A DNA stretch of 64,000 nt from Pelagimonas varians (lineage in GTDB: Bacteria; Pseudomonadota; Alphaproteobacteria; Rhodobacterales; Rhodobacteraceae). A program made the translations under genes and the position numbers. The notes under the pieces were generated by a model. That model had not been told where the DNA came from, made no database searches, and worked only from the letters and a program-made list of their open reading frames with translations. Location of the stretch: contig NZ_QKMF01000005.1 of NCBI RefSeq assembly GCF_003208435.1, positions 186,001 through 250,000 of the forward strand. Direction: 5' to 3'. Below, in pieces: positions 27,070 to 36,525 of this stretch. Position 1 is the first letter of the stretch; each line of letters opens with the position of its first letter.

Positions 27070-27450
27070 TTATGACTTGGCCTTGAGGGGCTTGTAGGTT
27101 GAATCTTCTGCGATACGGGCAGATTTGCCACGACGCGAACGCAGATAGTAAAGCTTGGCGCGGCGCACACGGCCACGGCGAACAACTTCAATGTATTCGA
27201 TGTTGGTGGAATGCAGTGGGAACACACGTTCCACGCCTTCACCAAAGGAAATCTTGCGAACGGTGAACGAACCCGAGATGCCCTTGCCGTTTTTACGGCT
27301 GATGCAAACACCTTCGTAGTTCTGTACACGGCTACGTGTACCTTCGGTCACCTTAAAGCCTACGCGAATGGTGTCGCCGGCTTTGAAGTCGGGGATGTCT
27401 TTCCCCAGCGCAGCAATTTGCTCCGCTTCGAGCTGTGCGATCAGGTTCAT
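27070..27450 (-). CDS. rplS: 50S ribosomal protein L19
   Basis: The 126-residue product matches L19 throughout ([26 protein letters not shown], then [21 protein letters not shown]). L19 contacts 16S rRNA at the subunit interface. In most bacteria it directly follows trmD; here 10 kb of other genes intervene, so rplS-rpmE must have their own promoter in the 290-base gap upstream. Confidence 0.97.
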   Translation of the reverse strand: MNLIAQLEAEQIAALGKDIPDFKAGDTIRVGFKVTEGTRSRVQNYEGVCISRKNGKGISGSFTVRKISFGEGVERVFPLHSTNIEYIEVVRRGRVRRAKLYYLRSRRGKSARIAEDSTYKPLKAKS

Positions 27451-27693
27451 CTGATCTCTCCTTCATGTACGTCGCGGTTTGCCCGCGGATAATTTCTAGT
27501 CAGAGCTTTGATCCAAAAGGATAAAAGATACACCAGCTATTCTTTGTTGTTTGCATGACCCCCGAAACGATCGCTGCATACCCAAAGGCACTGAGTCGCC
27601 CCAGTGCCAGTAAGATGCGCCCTTCTAGGGCGCAAACCCCTTAAAAGCAAGGGTGAAACGACGGCGGGCTCCCCAAAACTCAAGCGGAGATTA

Positions 27694-27732
27694 GATGGCC
27701 AGCGAGCCGCCTGAACGGCAGCGCTGGCCATC
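27694..27732 (-). terminator. Long inverted repeat at the 3' end of the uspA operon
   Basis: GATGGCCAGCG (27694-27704) pairs perfectly with CGCTGGCCATC (27722-27732), just past the uspA stop. The T-run on the minus strand is weak. The rest of the gap to rplS (27451-27690) shows two more small hairpins (about 27588-27605 and 27617-27632) but no gene. Confidence 0.55.
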
Positions 27733-27740
27733 GCCCAAAT

Positions 27741-28169
27741 TCAGTCACGTACGACAAGAACCGAGCAGGGTGCGTATCGGGCAACTCGGGCTGAATTCGG
27801 TCCCTGAAGCCGGTCCACCAGATCCGGTTTGTGAGCCCCCAAAATGACCAAATCGGCTTTGGAGACATTGATTGCCTCCAAGATCATTTCATACGGGGTG
27901 CCGATTTCAACGATATGTTGGACCTTTCCAAAGTCTTTAAGGGTCTCGGCCACAAATTCATGCAGCTTGTCGTTTGCCGCTTTGACTGCGGACTTCATGG
28001 TGCCTTCTTTGAAGAATGAACCGACAATCGTCATCCCATAGTCGGGCACCACCGTGACAACGCTGAGCGAGGCCCCGTGGAATTTCGCCAGTTCAGCGGC
28101 GGTTCTGAGAATGCTGACCTCTGTTTCCAAATGGGACAGATCAACTGCGCATAAAATGTGCTTGGTCAT
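27741..28169 (-). CDS. Universal stress protein (UspA family) linked to TRAP transporter
   Basis: The 142-residue product is a single Usp domain with the nucleotide-binding ending GAHKPDLVDRL-GPNSARVARYAPCSVLVVRD. The ATG overlaps the TRAP permease stop by four bases (ATGA), so it is translationally coupled. Usp proteins fused or linked to TRAP systems are known to modulate transport, for example TeaD with the ectoine transporter of Halomonas; a similar ATP-dependent role is likely here. Confidence 0.9.
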   Translation of the reverse strand: MTKHILCAVDLSHLETEVSILRTAAELAKFHGASLSVVTVVPDYGMTIVGSFFKEGTMKSAVKAANDKLHEFVAETLKDFGKVQHIVEIGTPYEMILEAINVSKADLVILGAHKPDLVDRLQGPNSARVARYAPCSVLVVRD

Positions 28170-30766
28170 GCTGGAACCCCTTCCGTCGTTTTACGTTTGC
28201 GGCGCATCTGAAGCATGTAGACAAAGCCAAGGAGAAGGAAGGCGGGAAGGTAGAACAGCTCTTTTGGCATCCGTTCTGATGCGACTTCTACTTCGACCAG
28301 CTCCCAGTCAAAATCGATGCCAAGTTGCTCTGACGGGCCACCAAAGTTCAGGTTGTCGACGAATAGCGCACCGTCTTCGCTGCGAAATTCGATTCCGGCC
28401 CCGTCATAAAGCCGATCAACGCCTTCCGCTCCAACTTCACCCAAGGGCAAAAGATAACGGGCATCAATCGGGTCCCCATTCAGGTTTTCCCCTGTCAGGC
28501 GGACCCTAACAGATCCATTTTCAGGTGCGGATTTTGCAAGGTCAAAGATTTCGGTGGATGCACGGGTTTCAAACTCTGGCTGCAGACGATCAAGGAAGAA
28601 CGCAGGTTGGAAGAGTGTGAAGGCAACAAGCAAGAGAGCGGCGCTTTCCCAAAGGCGGGATTTGACCATGAAGTAATTCATCGTTCCTGCCGCAAACAGC
28701 AGCATCGCAATGGTGGCGATGATAAAGATAAAGACTGCTTGATAAGGTCCCACATCGATCAACAACAGATCCGTGTTGAAGATGAACAAGAACGGCAGCA
28801 ACGCGGTGCGGATCGAATAAAAGAACGCTTGGAAACCGGTTTTCAGCGGATCGCCCTTTGAGATCGCCGCAGCCGCAAAGCTGGCCAATCCAACAGGCGG
28901 TGTCACATCTGCCATAATGCCGAAGTAGAAGACAAACATGTGTACCGCGACCAAAGGCACGATCAGGCCGTTTTGCGCGCCAAGCTCAACCACAACGCCC
29001 GCCATAAGTGAGCTTACGACGATGTAGTTTGCAGTTGTCGGCAAACCCATCCCCAAAATGATCGAGATAACGGCCACAAAGAACAGCATAGCCAAGAGAT
29101 TGCCGCCAGAGAGGAATTCGACAAATTCCGCCATGACCTGACCGATACCTGTCAGTGTAACAGCGCCAACGATGATACCCGCGACGCCCATCGCGGCGGC
29201 AAGGCCAATCATGTTGCGCGCGCCGATGATCAGGCCTTCGGCGATGTCGGCAAAGCCGCTACGCAACTGGGCCGCCACATCCGTTTGGCCGCGAAAGAAT
29301 GCCTTGAGCGGGTTTTGCGTGGCTAGAATGACCAGCATCGCGATGGTCGACCAAAAGGCCGAAAGCCCCGGCGATTTGCGTTCGATCATCAGCAGATACA
29401 TCAAGAGCAAGATCGGCATCAGGTAGTGAATACCGGTTTTGAAGATCTCACGGGTTGGCGGTAGATGCTGCATGCTATCCAGGCTCATTTCCAGATCCGG
29501 ACCTTTGGCGGCAAACCGCACCGCAGCAACATATGCAATGGCCATGCCCAAAACGATGGTCCAGGTGGCTGCGCCCCCCAAGAGCGATTGGGCTGTGTCA
29601 ACGATCACACCGCACAGGAACAGGGTTCCGCCAGCGATCACAATGGAAATCGCGATGATGAAAATCGCGCCCAGCATGAATTTGACCGGATGCATGCGGC
29701 TTGTGCCGGGCATGTTCATCTTTAACGCTTCGAGGTGAACGATATAAACCAGTGCGATATAGGAAATCGCAGCCGGAACGATGGCAGTTTTGACCACCTC
29801 GACATAGGAAATGCCGACATATTCAGTCATCAAAAACGCAACAGCGCCCATTACAGGTGGGGTCAGAACCCCGTTGATGGACGAGGACACTTCGATCGCG
29901 CCCGCCTTGCTGGATGGGAAGCCCACCTTTTTCATAAGCGGAATGGTGAACGTACCGGTGGTCACCACGTTGGCAATGGAAGAACCGGAAATCAGGCCCG
30001 TAGCCGCACTTGCGATAACCGCAGCTTTGGCTGGCCCGCCGCGTAGGTGGCCCAAAGATGCAAACGCCAGTTTGAGGAAATAGTTGCCCGCGCCTGCCTG
30101 ATTGAGCAGGGCACCAAACAACACAAACAAAAAGACAAAACCCGATGACACCCCAAGAGCGACACCAAAAACACCTTCGGTTGTCAGCCACATGTGGCTC
30201 ATGGCTTTGTTCAGCGAAGCGCCTTTCCATTGAACAACGTCAGGAAGCCCTGACCATGATCCAAAGAAAACATACGCAAGGAAGAAGAGCGCGACACCCA
30301 TCAGCGGGAAGCCAAGGGACCGACGTGCGGCCTCCATCAGCAGCACAATCCCGACGGCGGCGACCGCAACATCAAGGGTGTTGGGCGCACCAGACCGCGC
30401 CGCGACGCCGCTATAGGCATAAAACAAATAGGAAGACGCAAGCGCGCCGATGATTGCAATCACCCAAGTGGCGATTGGAATGTGGTGCCGGGGGCTGTTT
30501 TTCAAACCGGGGAACGCAATGAATGCCAGCAATACAGCAAAGCCCAAGTGAATCGCGCGCGTTTGTGTATCGTTCCAAACGCCGACGCCCAGAATGAACG
30601 GCAAAGGAGACGCGATCCAAAGCTGATACAGCGACCAAAACAATGGAATGTACCAAAGCGCGTTGCGCCCAAATGCATCTTTAGGAAGCCGTCCGCCCGT
30701 ATCGCTGTCGGCGACAAAGTCCTCAAGACTGCTGTCGTTAGGTTCGGTAGTATCCGGTTGTGTCAT
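28166..30766 (-). CDS. TRAP transporter permease, fused DctQ-DctM (TAXI type)
   Basis: This 866-residue protein is the fused small and large membrane subunits of a TRAP-TAXI system. It has more than fifteen hydrophobic segments; the middle region (GLISGSSIANVVTTGTFTIPLMKK and GMGLPTTANYIV) is the DctM signature. A C-terminal part of about 130 residues (TRASTEIFDLAKSAPENG...) is soluble between membrane segments. It imports an organic solute driven by the sodium gradient, working with the binding protein encoded upstream at 30854-31825. The substrate is unknown. Confidence 0.93.
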   Translation of the reverse strand: MTQPDTTEPNDSSLEDFVADSDTGGRLPKDAFGRNALWYIPLFWSLYQLWIASPLPFILGVGVWNDTQTRAIHLGFAVLLAFIAFPGLKNSPRHHIPIATWVIAIIGALASSYLFYAYSGVAARSGAPNTLDVAVAAVGIVLLMEAARRSLGFPLMGVALFFLAYVFFGSWSGLPDVVQWKGASLNKAMSHMWLTTEGVFGVALGVSSGFVFLFVLFGALLNQAGAGNYFLKLAFASLGHLRGGPAKAAVIASAATGLISGSSIANVVTTGTFTIPLMKKVGFPSSKAGAIEVSSSINGVLTPPVMGAVAFLMTEYVGISYVEVVKTAIVPAAISYIALVYIVHLEALKMNMPGTSRMHPVKFMLGAIFIIAISIVIAGGTLFLCGVIVDTAQSLLGGAATWTIVLGMAIAYVAAVRFAAKGPDLEMSLDSMQHLPPTREIFKTGIHYLMPILLLMYLLMIERKSPGLSAFWSTIAMLVILATQNPLKAFFRGQTDVAAQLRSGFADIAEGLIIGARNMIGLAAAMGVAGIIVGAVTLTGIGQVMAEFVEFLSGGNLLAMLFFVAVISIILGMGLPTTANYIVVSSLMAGVVVELGAQNGLIVPLVAVHMFVFYFGIMADVTPPVGLASFAAAAISKGDPLKTGFQAFFYSIRTALLPFLFIFNTDLLLIDVGPYQAVFIFIIATIAMLLFAAGTMNYFMVKSRLWESAALLLVAFTLFQPAFFLDRLQPEFETRASTEIFDLAKSAPENGSVRVRLTGENLNGDPIDARYLLPLGEVGAEGVDRLYDGAGIEFRSEDGALFVDNLNFGGPSEQLGIDFDWELVEVEVASERMPKELFYLPAFLLLGFVYMLQMRRKRKTTEGVPA

Positions 30767-30798
30767 GACGCCCCCTGAATGTTTCTACTAAAAAAAAC

Positions 30799-30828
30799 GC
30801 CTCCGCCGGTTCGTGGACCGCCGGAGGC
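30799..30828 (-). promoter_or_regulatory. GC-rich hairpin between binding-protein and permease genes
   Basis: GCCTCCGCCGGT and ACCGCCGGAGGC form a perfect 12-bp stem with a 6-base loop; on the minus strand there is a following T-run. It probably works as a partial terminator or stabiliser that keeps the binding protein in excess over the permease. Confidence 0.75.
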
Positions 30829-30853
30829 TATATTTGTTCCTAGTCAGACAGGA

Positions 30854-31825
30854 TTACTTCCAACCGCGCTCGGCGTAGTACTTCATTGCGCCGGGGTGAA
30901 TGTCAGCGGAAAGACCGTCAACGATCATTTCGCTTTCTTTCAGGCGGGCAAAGGCAGGGTGCAGTTTCTTGAAGTCGTCAAAGTTTTCGAAAACGGCTGA
31001 TACAACCGCATAGACAACTTCGTCGGGTGTGTTGGCTGAGGTAACGAATGTCGCCTTTGGACCCCATGATGCGATGTCATCAGGGTTGTTAGGGTACATG
31101 CCGCCGGGGATCGTCGCCGCCGCATAGGCTTTGTTTTCGGCCAGCAGCTTGTCGATGCCTTCACCGGTCAAGGCAAGAATTTTCACATCGCAAGACGATG
31201 TTGCTTCTTGGCTGGAACCGTTTGGCAGGCCAGCGGCCCAGATTGTCGCGTCGATTTTGCCATCACACAGAGCAGCGGACTGCTCGGATGATTTCAGCTC
31301 GGCCGCAAGGGCGAAATCGTCGGACGATAGACCGCTGTAGTTTAGCAGTGTTTCGGCCAGAACGCGGGTGCCGGAACCGGGGTTCGCGATGTTCACTTTT
31401 TTGCCGGCCATGCTGGCAACATCTGTGATACCGCTGTCCATGCGGGCCATGACGTGCATTGGCTCAGGGTGGACCGAGAACAGGGCGCGCAGCTCGGGGA
31501 ATGGGCCGTCTGCTTCGAAGGCACCGGTACCTGCCAAGCCAGCGGCCTGAACGTCTGACTGCACTACGCCGAAATCAAGTTCACCGGCGCGGATGGTCCG
31601 CGTGTTGTAAACCGAACCACCAGTGGATTCGACCGAGCACCGGATGTTGTGCTCTTTGCGGCCTTTGTTGACCAAACGGCAGATCGCGCCGCCGGTGGGA
31701 TAGTATACGCCGGTTACGCCGCCGGTACCGATTGTGATGAACTGTTGGTCTGCAGCTGATGCAGCACCTGCAAAGCCCATGCTAGCAAGGGCAATTGCTG
31801 CGAACATGTTTTGTTTGAAAGCCAT
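30854..31825 (-). CDS. TAXI-family TRAP transporter solute-binding protein
   Basis: The 323-residue product begins with a signal peptide (MAFKQNMFAAIALASMGFAGAASA) and then has the TAXI start QQFITIGTGGVTGVYYPTGGAIC and the middle motif KKVNIANPGSGTRVLAETLL. It captures the solute in the periplasm for the fused permease downstream. Known TAXI ligands include glutamate and other carboxylates; the context (N-methyl amino acid catabolism genes divergent beyond the RpiR gene) suggests an amino acid or betaine, which is inference. Confidence 0.93.
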   Translation of the reverse strand: MAFKQNMFAAIALASMGFAGAASAADQQFITIGTGGVTGVYYPTGGAICRLVNKGRKEHNIRCSVESTGGSVYNTRTIRAGELDFGVVQSDVQAAGLAGTGAFEADGPFPELRALFSVHPEPMHVMARMDSGITDVASMAGKKVNIANPGSGTRVLAETLLNYSGLSSDDFALAAELKSSEQSAALCDGKIDATIWAAGLPNGSSQEATSSCDVKILALTGEGIDKLLAENKAYAAATIPGGMYPNNPDDIASWGPKATFVTSANTPDEVVYAVVSAVFENFDDFKKLHPAFARLKESEMIVDGLSADIHPGAMKYYAERGWK

Positions 31826-31919
31826 ACTAGTAAGTCTCCCCAGACTGATATTTCGCGCTTAACGCGCTTTTGAGTGTGAACCGAAGCATGAAGATGTTTT
31901 CTTGGATGTCACTCAAAAA

Positions 31920-32807
31920 CTAATGTTTTTTATTAGCAGTCCAGTACGCGTTGTTGTCTTTGCGTAAGTCTTCATACGATTTGATTCTTGTCTTTGCTGC
32001 ATCGCCGCCAAGGCGGACAAGTAGCGCTAACAGGTTCTCTAATATTGCCATTACGCCAGCATAGCAACCAAAGTGGTGGGTACTGATAACAGAAGCGATG
32101 AGCGTTTCCTCAGCCGTGAACTCAGTTGACACCACGTCACTGTCTGAAATCAAAATGACTTTGACACCACGTGCCCGCGCGAATTTGCAGGCCTCGATTG
32201 TTTCGCGCGAATAGGGGGAAAAGGTGATAGCGATCATTACGTCGCCGTCGCTGGCTGTGTTCAACTCATCGACTGCGCTGTTCATGTGTCGCGGGATTAA
32301 TTGCAATGATGGCAATGCCATACGGCCAACGTAGTGGAAATAGTAGGCCATCGCATAGCTGGCGCGTACAGCGGTCAAATAGACGTTGGGGGCGGACAGC
32401 AACAAGTCGGCGACCCGTTCCATTTTCTCCAGTGTTTGCCGTTCCAATGATTTGTGTACCAGTCCGATGGCATTTGTTCCGGCGTCTGCGAGCACTTCGC
32501 CAATCTGCCCCTTGCTGCGCAGCGCATCGATCCATTCGGGCTGCGCATCCATGGGGGAGGAGGCAACCAGCGCTTGTCGAAACGGCGTGCGGAGATCTTC
32601 AAAACCGTCAAAACCGAGTGTTTTTGCCATGCGCACAAGGGTGTAGGTGCTGACCTCGCATTTGCGAGCCGTCTCCCGAATCGAATCCAGTCCAAAGTCG
32701 GACGGTTGGTCGAGAACGTATTTGGCAACACGCTGCAGGCGGGGCGGCATGGATGAATAACCGTCCTTAAGCGCTGATATTGTTTTGTTTTTTAGCGTCG
32801 GGTCCAT
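31920..32807 (-). CDS. MurR/RpiR family transcriptional regulator
   Basis: The 295-residue protein has an N-terminal RpiR helix-turn-helix (about residues 1-80, CEVSTYTLVRMAKTLGFDGFEDLR) and a C-terminal SIS domain (about 125-260) that normally binds phosphosugars but in many marine alphaproteobacterial members controls amine and amino-acid catabolism. It lies between the TRAP operon (downstream, same strand) and the divergent dehydrogenase operon, so it likely controls both. Confidence 0.9.
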   Translation of the reverse strand: MDPTLKNKTISALKDGYSSMPPRLQRVAKYVLDQPSDFGLDSIRETARKCEVSTYTLVRMAKTLGFDGFEDLRTPFRQALVASSPMDAQPEWIDALRSKGQIGEVLADAGTNAIGLVHKSLERQTLEKMERVADLLLSAPNVYLTAVRASYAMAYYFHYVGRMALPSLQLIPRHMNSAVDELNTASDGDVMIAITFSPYSRETIEACKFARARGVKVILISDSDVVSTEFTAEETLIASVISTHHFGCYAGVMAILENLLALLVRLGGDAAKTRIKSYEDLRKDNNAYWTANKKH

Positions 32808-32952
32808 TCTGAATCGATTCCTTCAAATCGTCGAGGTGCAAAACAAATGTTATTTTTTCTGAGTATTGACTAACTTTGTAATTATGGAAACTTCTGACGG
32901 GAAATAAAAAACTATATCGGCCTATTTCGGCCAAAGACGTTTAGGAAACACA
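32808..32952. promoter_or_regulatory. Divergent control region between RpiR and the catabolic operon
   Basis: This AT-rich 145-base gap contains the perfect palindrome GAATCGATTC (32811-32820) between the rpiR ribosome binding site and its start codon, a GGAAACTTC near-palindrome (about 32886-32894) and a TCGGCC direct repeat (about 32918-32930). These are the candidate RpiR sites. I cannot place the promoters with confidence. Confidence 0.45.
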
Positions 32953-35340
32953 ATGTCCAATCTTCCAGCGCAGGCTTCGGTAGTGGTTATCGGGGGCGGC
33001 ATCATGGGATGCTCAACGCTATATCACCTTGCAAAAATGGGGGTGTCGGATGCGATTTTGCTGGAACGCAACAAGCTGACATCAGGAACCACTTGGCATT
33101 CTGCAGCGCAGGTGCGGGCTTTGCGGCATTCGCACAACCTGACGCGGATGATCCAGTATTCCGTCGACCTGTACAGCCAGCTTGAGCAAGAAACGGGTCA
33201 GAACGTTGGCTGGATCCAAAAAGGATCTCTGTCGATTGCGACCAATCCCGATCGCCTTACGCATATCAAACGCCAAGAGGCATTGGCCCATGCTTACGGT
33301 ATTGACGCGAAATCCATCAGCGTCGGTGAGGCCAAGGAGCGCTGGCCGCTGATGTATGCGGAGGACGTGTTGGGCGCGGTTTGGTCGCCGGAAGATGGCC
33401 GCGTGTCACCGTCTGATGTGTGTGCGGCCTTGGTTAAAGCGGCCAAAGGGCTGGGCGCGAAACTGTTTGAAAACACCGGGGTCACCGGCATTCTGACAGA
33501 AAATGGCAAGATTACTGGCGTAGAGACATCGCAAGGCACAGTCATGTGTGATGCCATAGCGCTGTGCACCGGATTGTGGTCCCGCGAAGTCGGGGCAATG
33601 GCCGGTGCCGAAGTTCCTGCTTTGGCGTGCGAGCATTTCTATTTATTGACCAAGCCGATTGACGGCATAACTGGCAACATGCCGACACTCAGTGACCACG
33701 ATAATCATCTTTATGTTCGGGATGATAGCGGCGGTTTGCTGGTTGGCTGCTTTGAACCCATGGGCAAACCGATTGCCCCCGGCATTCTGGACGAAGCCTT
33801 TGAATTTGGCCTGCTGTCCGAGGACTGGGATCATTTTGAACCGATGATGGAGCTGGCTTTGCACCGGCTTCCCGCGCTGGAAACAGCCGAGGTTAAAATG
33901 CTGCTGAACGGCCCTGAAAGTTTTACTCCGGACGGAACATTCATGCTGGGCGAAACTGCTGAAACACGCGGGCTGTTTCTTGGATGTGGCATGAATTCGG
34001 TCGGAATGGCATCGGGCGGCGGCGCGGGGATGAACCTTGCGCATTGCATTGTCCACGGTCACACGGCCTATGATTTGTCCGAAGCAGATGCAAAGCGGTT
34101 TGCACCTGTGTTCAATTCGGTCGAGCATTTGATGGCCCGCGCGCCGGAAATCTTGGGAACGCACTATGATATTGCCTACCCGGGCAAGCAACTTGCGACA
34201 GGCCGGAATATGCGCGGACTGCCTCTGGACAGTGAATACCGCGAAGCGGCAGCACATATGGGGCAGGTTTATGGCTGGGAGCGGCCGCTCTATTTCGGCA
34301 AGACAAGCGAGCCTGTTTTGAAGTTTGGCCGCCCCGACTGGTTTGAAAACGTGGGGGCTGAAGTAAAGGCAGCGCATGAAGAGGCCGCGATTTTTGATGC
34401 GTCTCCTTTTGGTAAGATTGATGTCACAGGCAAAGATGCAGAAGCGTTTTTGCTTAAAACTTGTGCAGGCTACATGGGCCGGGCACCGGGGTCAGTAATC
34501 TATAGCGCTGTCTTGAATGACCGCGGCACCTTTGAAAGCGACATCACGGTTCACCGCTTGGCAGCGGACCACTACCGCCTGTTTGTCGGGACAAATGCGA
34601 TCAAGCGCGACCTGTCATGGTTCAAGCGCGCCTCTCACGGCTTTGATGTATTATTGACCGACGTGACCGAAGATTGGGCGGTTTTAGGACTGATGGGACC
34701 CAAGGCTGCGGCTATCGCCAAAGAGCTGGGCGGTGATTTGGATGGAATCGGTTACTTCAAACATGCCGAGGGCCAATTGGCGGGTATCGCGGTGCGGGCC
34801 GCGCGTTTGTCTTACGTTGGCGAAGCGGGCTGGGAAATCACCTGTAAGGCCAGCGAAGCGTCGGTGCTTTACGCCGCCATGACGCAGCTGGGCGCACGTC
34901 CTGCGGGCTTGTTCGCGCAGACATCCATGCGGGTCGAAAAGGGCTTTTGCGCGATGGGGCACGAACTGGACAGTGACATCAATCCGATCGAATGCGGTCT
35001 GGATTTTGCGACGCGGAAAAAGGGCGGATTTACCGGTTTCGAGGCCCTGGAAGCGCGGCGTGCAGAGAGGGCGATCAATCGGGTGATTTCCTTGGTTCTG
35101 GACGATGATCAGGCGGTTCCGGTCGGGCATGAACCGATCTATCTGGACGGCAAGATAGTTGGTCAGACCAGCACCTGTGCCTTTGGATATCGCGTTGGAA
35201 AACCGATTGCTTTGGGTCATGTGTCATTGCCGGTTGCGGACGGGACTACTGTCCAACTGGATATCGCCCGCCAATTGTATTCTGCAACCGTCACGCTGGG
35301 GCCGCTGTTTGATCCGGCGGGCAGCCGGATGAAGACCTAA
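32953..35340 (+). CDS. Dimethylglycine/sarcosine dehydrogenase-like FAD and folate flavoprotein
   Basis: This 795-residue protein has an N-terminal FAD-dependent amine oxidase domain (VVVIGGGIMGCS at 10-21) and a C-terminal glycine-cleavage T-protein-like (GcvT) domain from about residue 430. H49 in SGTTWHSAAQ is in the place where dimethylglycine and sarcosine dehydrogenases attach FAD covalently. Such enzymes oxidatively demethylate N-methyl amino acids and pass the one-carbon unit to tetrahydrofolate. It is the first gene of a tight operon (3-base gap to the BKACE gene). The exact substrate is unknown; dimethylglycine itself is possible, but the neighbours point to something larger. Confidence 0.9.
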   Translation: MSNLPAQASVVVIGGGIMGCSTLYHLAKMGVSDAILLERNKLTSGTTWHSAAQVRALRHSHNLTRMIQYSVDLYSQLEQETGQNVGWIQKGSLSIATNPDRLTHIKRQEALAHAYGIDAKSISVGEAKERWPLMYAEDVLGAVWSPEDGRVSPSDVCAALVKAAKGLGAKLFENTGVTGILTENGKITGVETSQGTVMCDAIALCTGLWSREVGAMAGAEVPALACEHFYLLTKPIDGITGNMPTLSDHDNHLYVRDDSGGLLVGCFEPMGKPIAPGILDEAFEFGLLSEDWDHFEPMMELALHRLPALETAEVKMLLNGPESFTPDGTFMLGETAETRGLFLGCGMNSVGMASGGGAGMNLAHCIVHGHTAYDLSEADAKRFAPVFNSVEHLMARAPEILGTHYDIAYPGKQLATGRNMRGLPLDSEYREAAAHMGQVYGWERPLYFGKTSEPVLKFGRPDWFENVGAEVKAAHEEAAIFDASPFGKIDVTGKDAEAFLLKTCAGYMGRAPGSVIYSAVLNDRGTFESDITVHRLAADHYRLFVGTNAIKRDLSWFKRASHGFDVLLTDVTEDWAVLGLMGPKAAAIAKELGGDLDGIGYFKHAEGQLAGIAVRAARLSYVGEAGWEITCKASEASVLYAAMTQLGARPAGLFAQTSMRVEKGFCAMGHELDSDINPIECGLDFATRKKGGFTGFEALEARRAERAINRVISLVLDDDQAVPVGHEPIYLDGKIVGQTSTCAFGYRVGKPIALGHVSLPVADGTTVQLDIARQLYSATVTLGPLFDPAGSRMKT

Positions 35341-35343
35341 ACG

Positions 35344-36102
35344 ATGGCAAATCCGTTTATCATGGTGGCCCCGAATGGTGCCCGCCGCAGCAAGGCAGAT
35401 CACACCGAAATACCGATCTCGATCTCCGAGACGGTGGACACGGCTGTGGCTTGCTATGCTGCGGGTGCGCAGGGCATCCATTTACACATTCGCGATGAGG
35501 CGGGCAGGCATTCGTTGGATTCCGGCCGCTATCTTGAGGCGCTTGGGGAACTGAATTCGGCCGTGCCTGACCTTCGGGTGCAGATTACCACTGAATCTGC
35601 GAATTTGTTTGACACGTCGCAGCAGCTTGCCTGTTTAGAGCAGGTGCGCCCTGACTGGGCTTCGGTCTCGATTCGCGAAATCGCGCGCAATCCTGCATTG
35701 GCGGATCGCATCTACGGCACCTGCGCCGCAAACGGGACAGCGGTACAACATATTTTGTATGACACTCAGGATGTCGAGCTACTGAAAAGCTGGCAGGCAC
35801 AAGGCATCGTTCGGCCTGACCAGACCGGGGTGATTTATGTGCTTGGGCGATATTCAAAAGGGCAGGCATCCGATCCTGCCGACTTGATGCCCTTTCTAGA
35901 TGCGGATGAAGGTCGGGAAAGCTGGATGGTCTGCGCTTTTGGCCGGTATGAACACCAATGCCTATTGGCTGCGGCGGCTTTTAGCGGTGATCTGAGGGTG
36001 GGGTTTGAAAACAGTCTTAACGGAACAGACGGTCTGATTTATTCAGATAATGGGGCTTCGGTCGCGGCCCTGAACCGTCGACTACAAGGAATTGCGGCAT
36101 GA
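35344..36102 (+). CDS. BKACE family beta-keto acid cleavage enzyme (former DUF849)
   Basis: BKACE enzymes condense a beta-keto acid with acetyl-CoA to give acetoacetate and a new acyl-CoA; known members act in lysine fermentation (Kce) and on dehydrocarnitine. The 252-residue product keeps the metal-binding pair H46-x-H48 in GIHLHIRDEAG and the later glutamate E222 in VGFENSL. At 252 residues it is shorter than the usual 270-310, so parts of the substrate loops may differ. It lies between the flavoprotein and a GNAT gene whose ATG overlaps its TGA. The actual keto acid is unknown. Confidence 0.87.
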   Translation: MANPFIMVAPNGARRSKADHTEIPISISETVDTAVACYAAGAQGIHLHIRDEAGRHSLDSGRYLEALGELNSAVPDLRVQITTESANLFDTSQQLACLEQVRPDWASVSIREIARNPALADRIYGTCAANGTAVQHILYDTQDVELLKSWQAQGIVRPDQTGVIYVLGRYSKGQASDPADLMPFLDADEGRESWMVCAFGRYEHQCLLAAAAFSGDLRVGFENSLNGTDGLIYSDNGASVAALNRRLQGIAA

Positions 36103-36524
36103 TCCGTATCGAAACGCTTGAGGATCCTACACCGGCTTTGCCAGTTCTTCGAGAATTGCGCGGCACAATTGGAGAAAAGACGTTTCAAACCCGTCTACAG
36201 GCAGCCCAAAAGGCTGGATATCAGATGATGGCGGCGTTTCAGGCCGAGGATGTTGTTGGCGTTCTGGGATACAGAATTGTGCATGACATCTGCTGGGGCC
36301 AAACGTTTTTCATCGATGATCTCGTGGTCACTGCTTTGGGACGTGGCCACGGGGTTGGCGGGGCTTTGCTTGGTCACGCCACCCAAACCGCCCATCAACT
36401 GGAATGCGATCACATCCGCCTGTGCAGCGGCCTGACCCGTGTGGATGCTCATCGGTTTTATGAAGCTCACGGTATGACCGGATTCAGCAAACAATTTGTT
36501 CTCGCCCTTAACGGAGGCCAATAA
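36099..36524 (+). CDS. GNAT family N-acetyltransferase
   Basis: The 141-residue product has a GNAT acetyl-CoA loop (VTALGRGHGVGGALLGHA) and the C-terminal HRFYEAHGMTGFSKQF pattern. Its ATG overlaps the BKACE stop by four bases and the next aminotransferase ATG is one base past its stop, so it is embedded in the operon. It may acetylate an amine intermediate of the pathway, or detoxify one; the substrate is unknown. Confidence 0.85.
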   Translation: MIRIETLEDPTPALPVLRELRGTIGEKTFQTRLQAAQKAGYQMMAAFQAEDVVGVLGYRIVHDICWGQTFFIDDLVVTALGRGHGVGGALLGHATQTAHQLECDHIRLCSGLTRVDAHRFYEAHGMTGFSKQFVLALNGGQ

Positions 36525-36525
36525 C

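Noticed and set aside
33643-34377. 244-codon open frame antisense to the flavoprotein gene
   Set aside because: No motif, no ribosome binding site, and it overlaps a strongly supported gene.
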